39,668 nt of DNA from a virus. Where the stretch lies: positions 1 through 39,668 of IMG/VR virus record IMGVR_UViG_3300037069_001198; one strand, given 5' to 3'. The notes under the pieces were generated by a model. It ran no database searches. It saw only the letters and a list, made by a program, of their open reading frames with translations, and was not told the DNA's origin. The translations under genes and the position numbers were made by a program. Of the stretch, positions 39,581 to 39,668 are shown in pieces. The number at the start of each line of letters is the position of its first letter. Positions within the stretch are counted from its first letter, which is position 1.

Positions 39581-39668
39581 CCTCGAAGTAGCACGCTACG
39601 CACTACGCACCTTCCGGCCCGTCGCCAACGAAGAAGAACGCGACAACGGAGGCTGGTCGTTCTTCAAA
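39573..39668 (+). CDS. Partial gene running off the window
   Basis: Only the first 32 residues are present, from GTG 39573: SDLEVARYALRTFRPVANEE, then ERDNGGWSFFK. The frame is open to the window end. The overlap with the preceding small gene suggests coupled translation. No family can be assigned from this fragment. Confidence 0.55.
   Translation, partial: MSDLEVARYALRTFRPVANEEERDNGGWSFFK

Overview
The window carries most of the virion and lysis gene set of a siphovirus that infects mycobacteria, as a phage genome or an integrated prophage. Mycobacterial signs are a lysin B (mycolylarabinogalactan esterase type), a lysin A with a DUF1906-type hydrolase domain, an Lsr2-like nucleoid protein, a DUF732 protein, a glycosyltransferase of the glycopeptidolipid type, and high GC with frequent GTG and TTG starts. 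No integrase, excisionase, tRNA gene or attachment site is visible, so the sequence alone does not show whether this is a prophage.

Layout. (1) 1-4202, plus strand: a possible remnant of a LuxR-type gene at the edge, a helix-turn-helix regulator, a polytopic membrane protein, a 500-base regulatory stretch, Lsr2, a small unknown gene, a strong terminator, and a glycosyltransferase. This looks like lysogeny and lysogenic-conversion content. (2) 4316-37583, minus strand: one long late block read right to left. In transcription order it holds two small genes, the large terminase subunit (interrupted by an intein), a small gene, portal, prohead protease with a scaffold-like tail, major capsid, small head genes, head-tail connectors, tail terminator, major tail protein, a frameshifted pair of tail assembly chaperones, tape measure, several minor tail proteins, a second cysteine peptidase, lysin A, a small gene, lysin B, holin, a second membrane protein and an NrdH-type redoxin. 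Most neighbours overlap by 1-23 bases. (3) 37613-38752, plus strand: five small genes lying between the two terminase genes, one of them DUF3850. (4) 38761-39380, minus strand: terminase small subunit and a small coupled gene. (5) 39458 to the end, plus strand: the start of a rightward early operon.

The most notable points are these. The intein splits the terminase P-loop and has the residues of the rare class 3 splicing mechanism. A membrane-anchored protein with three DUF732 domains is inserted on the opposite strand between the tape measure and the next tail gene, with what looks like its own leaderless promoter. A second leaderless promoter of the same geometry sits at 37577-37613. A minor tail protein carries an esterase domain related in type to lysin B. 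A tail protein has 18 copies of a GxGxLxA motif. A -1 slippery heptamer is clearly readable between the chaperones. A regulator plus membrane protein pair and a glycosyltransferase are candidate prophage-expressed surface or exclusion functions.

All functional calls come from reading motifs, length and gene order by eye; no database search was run.
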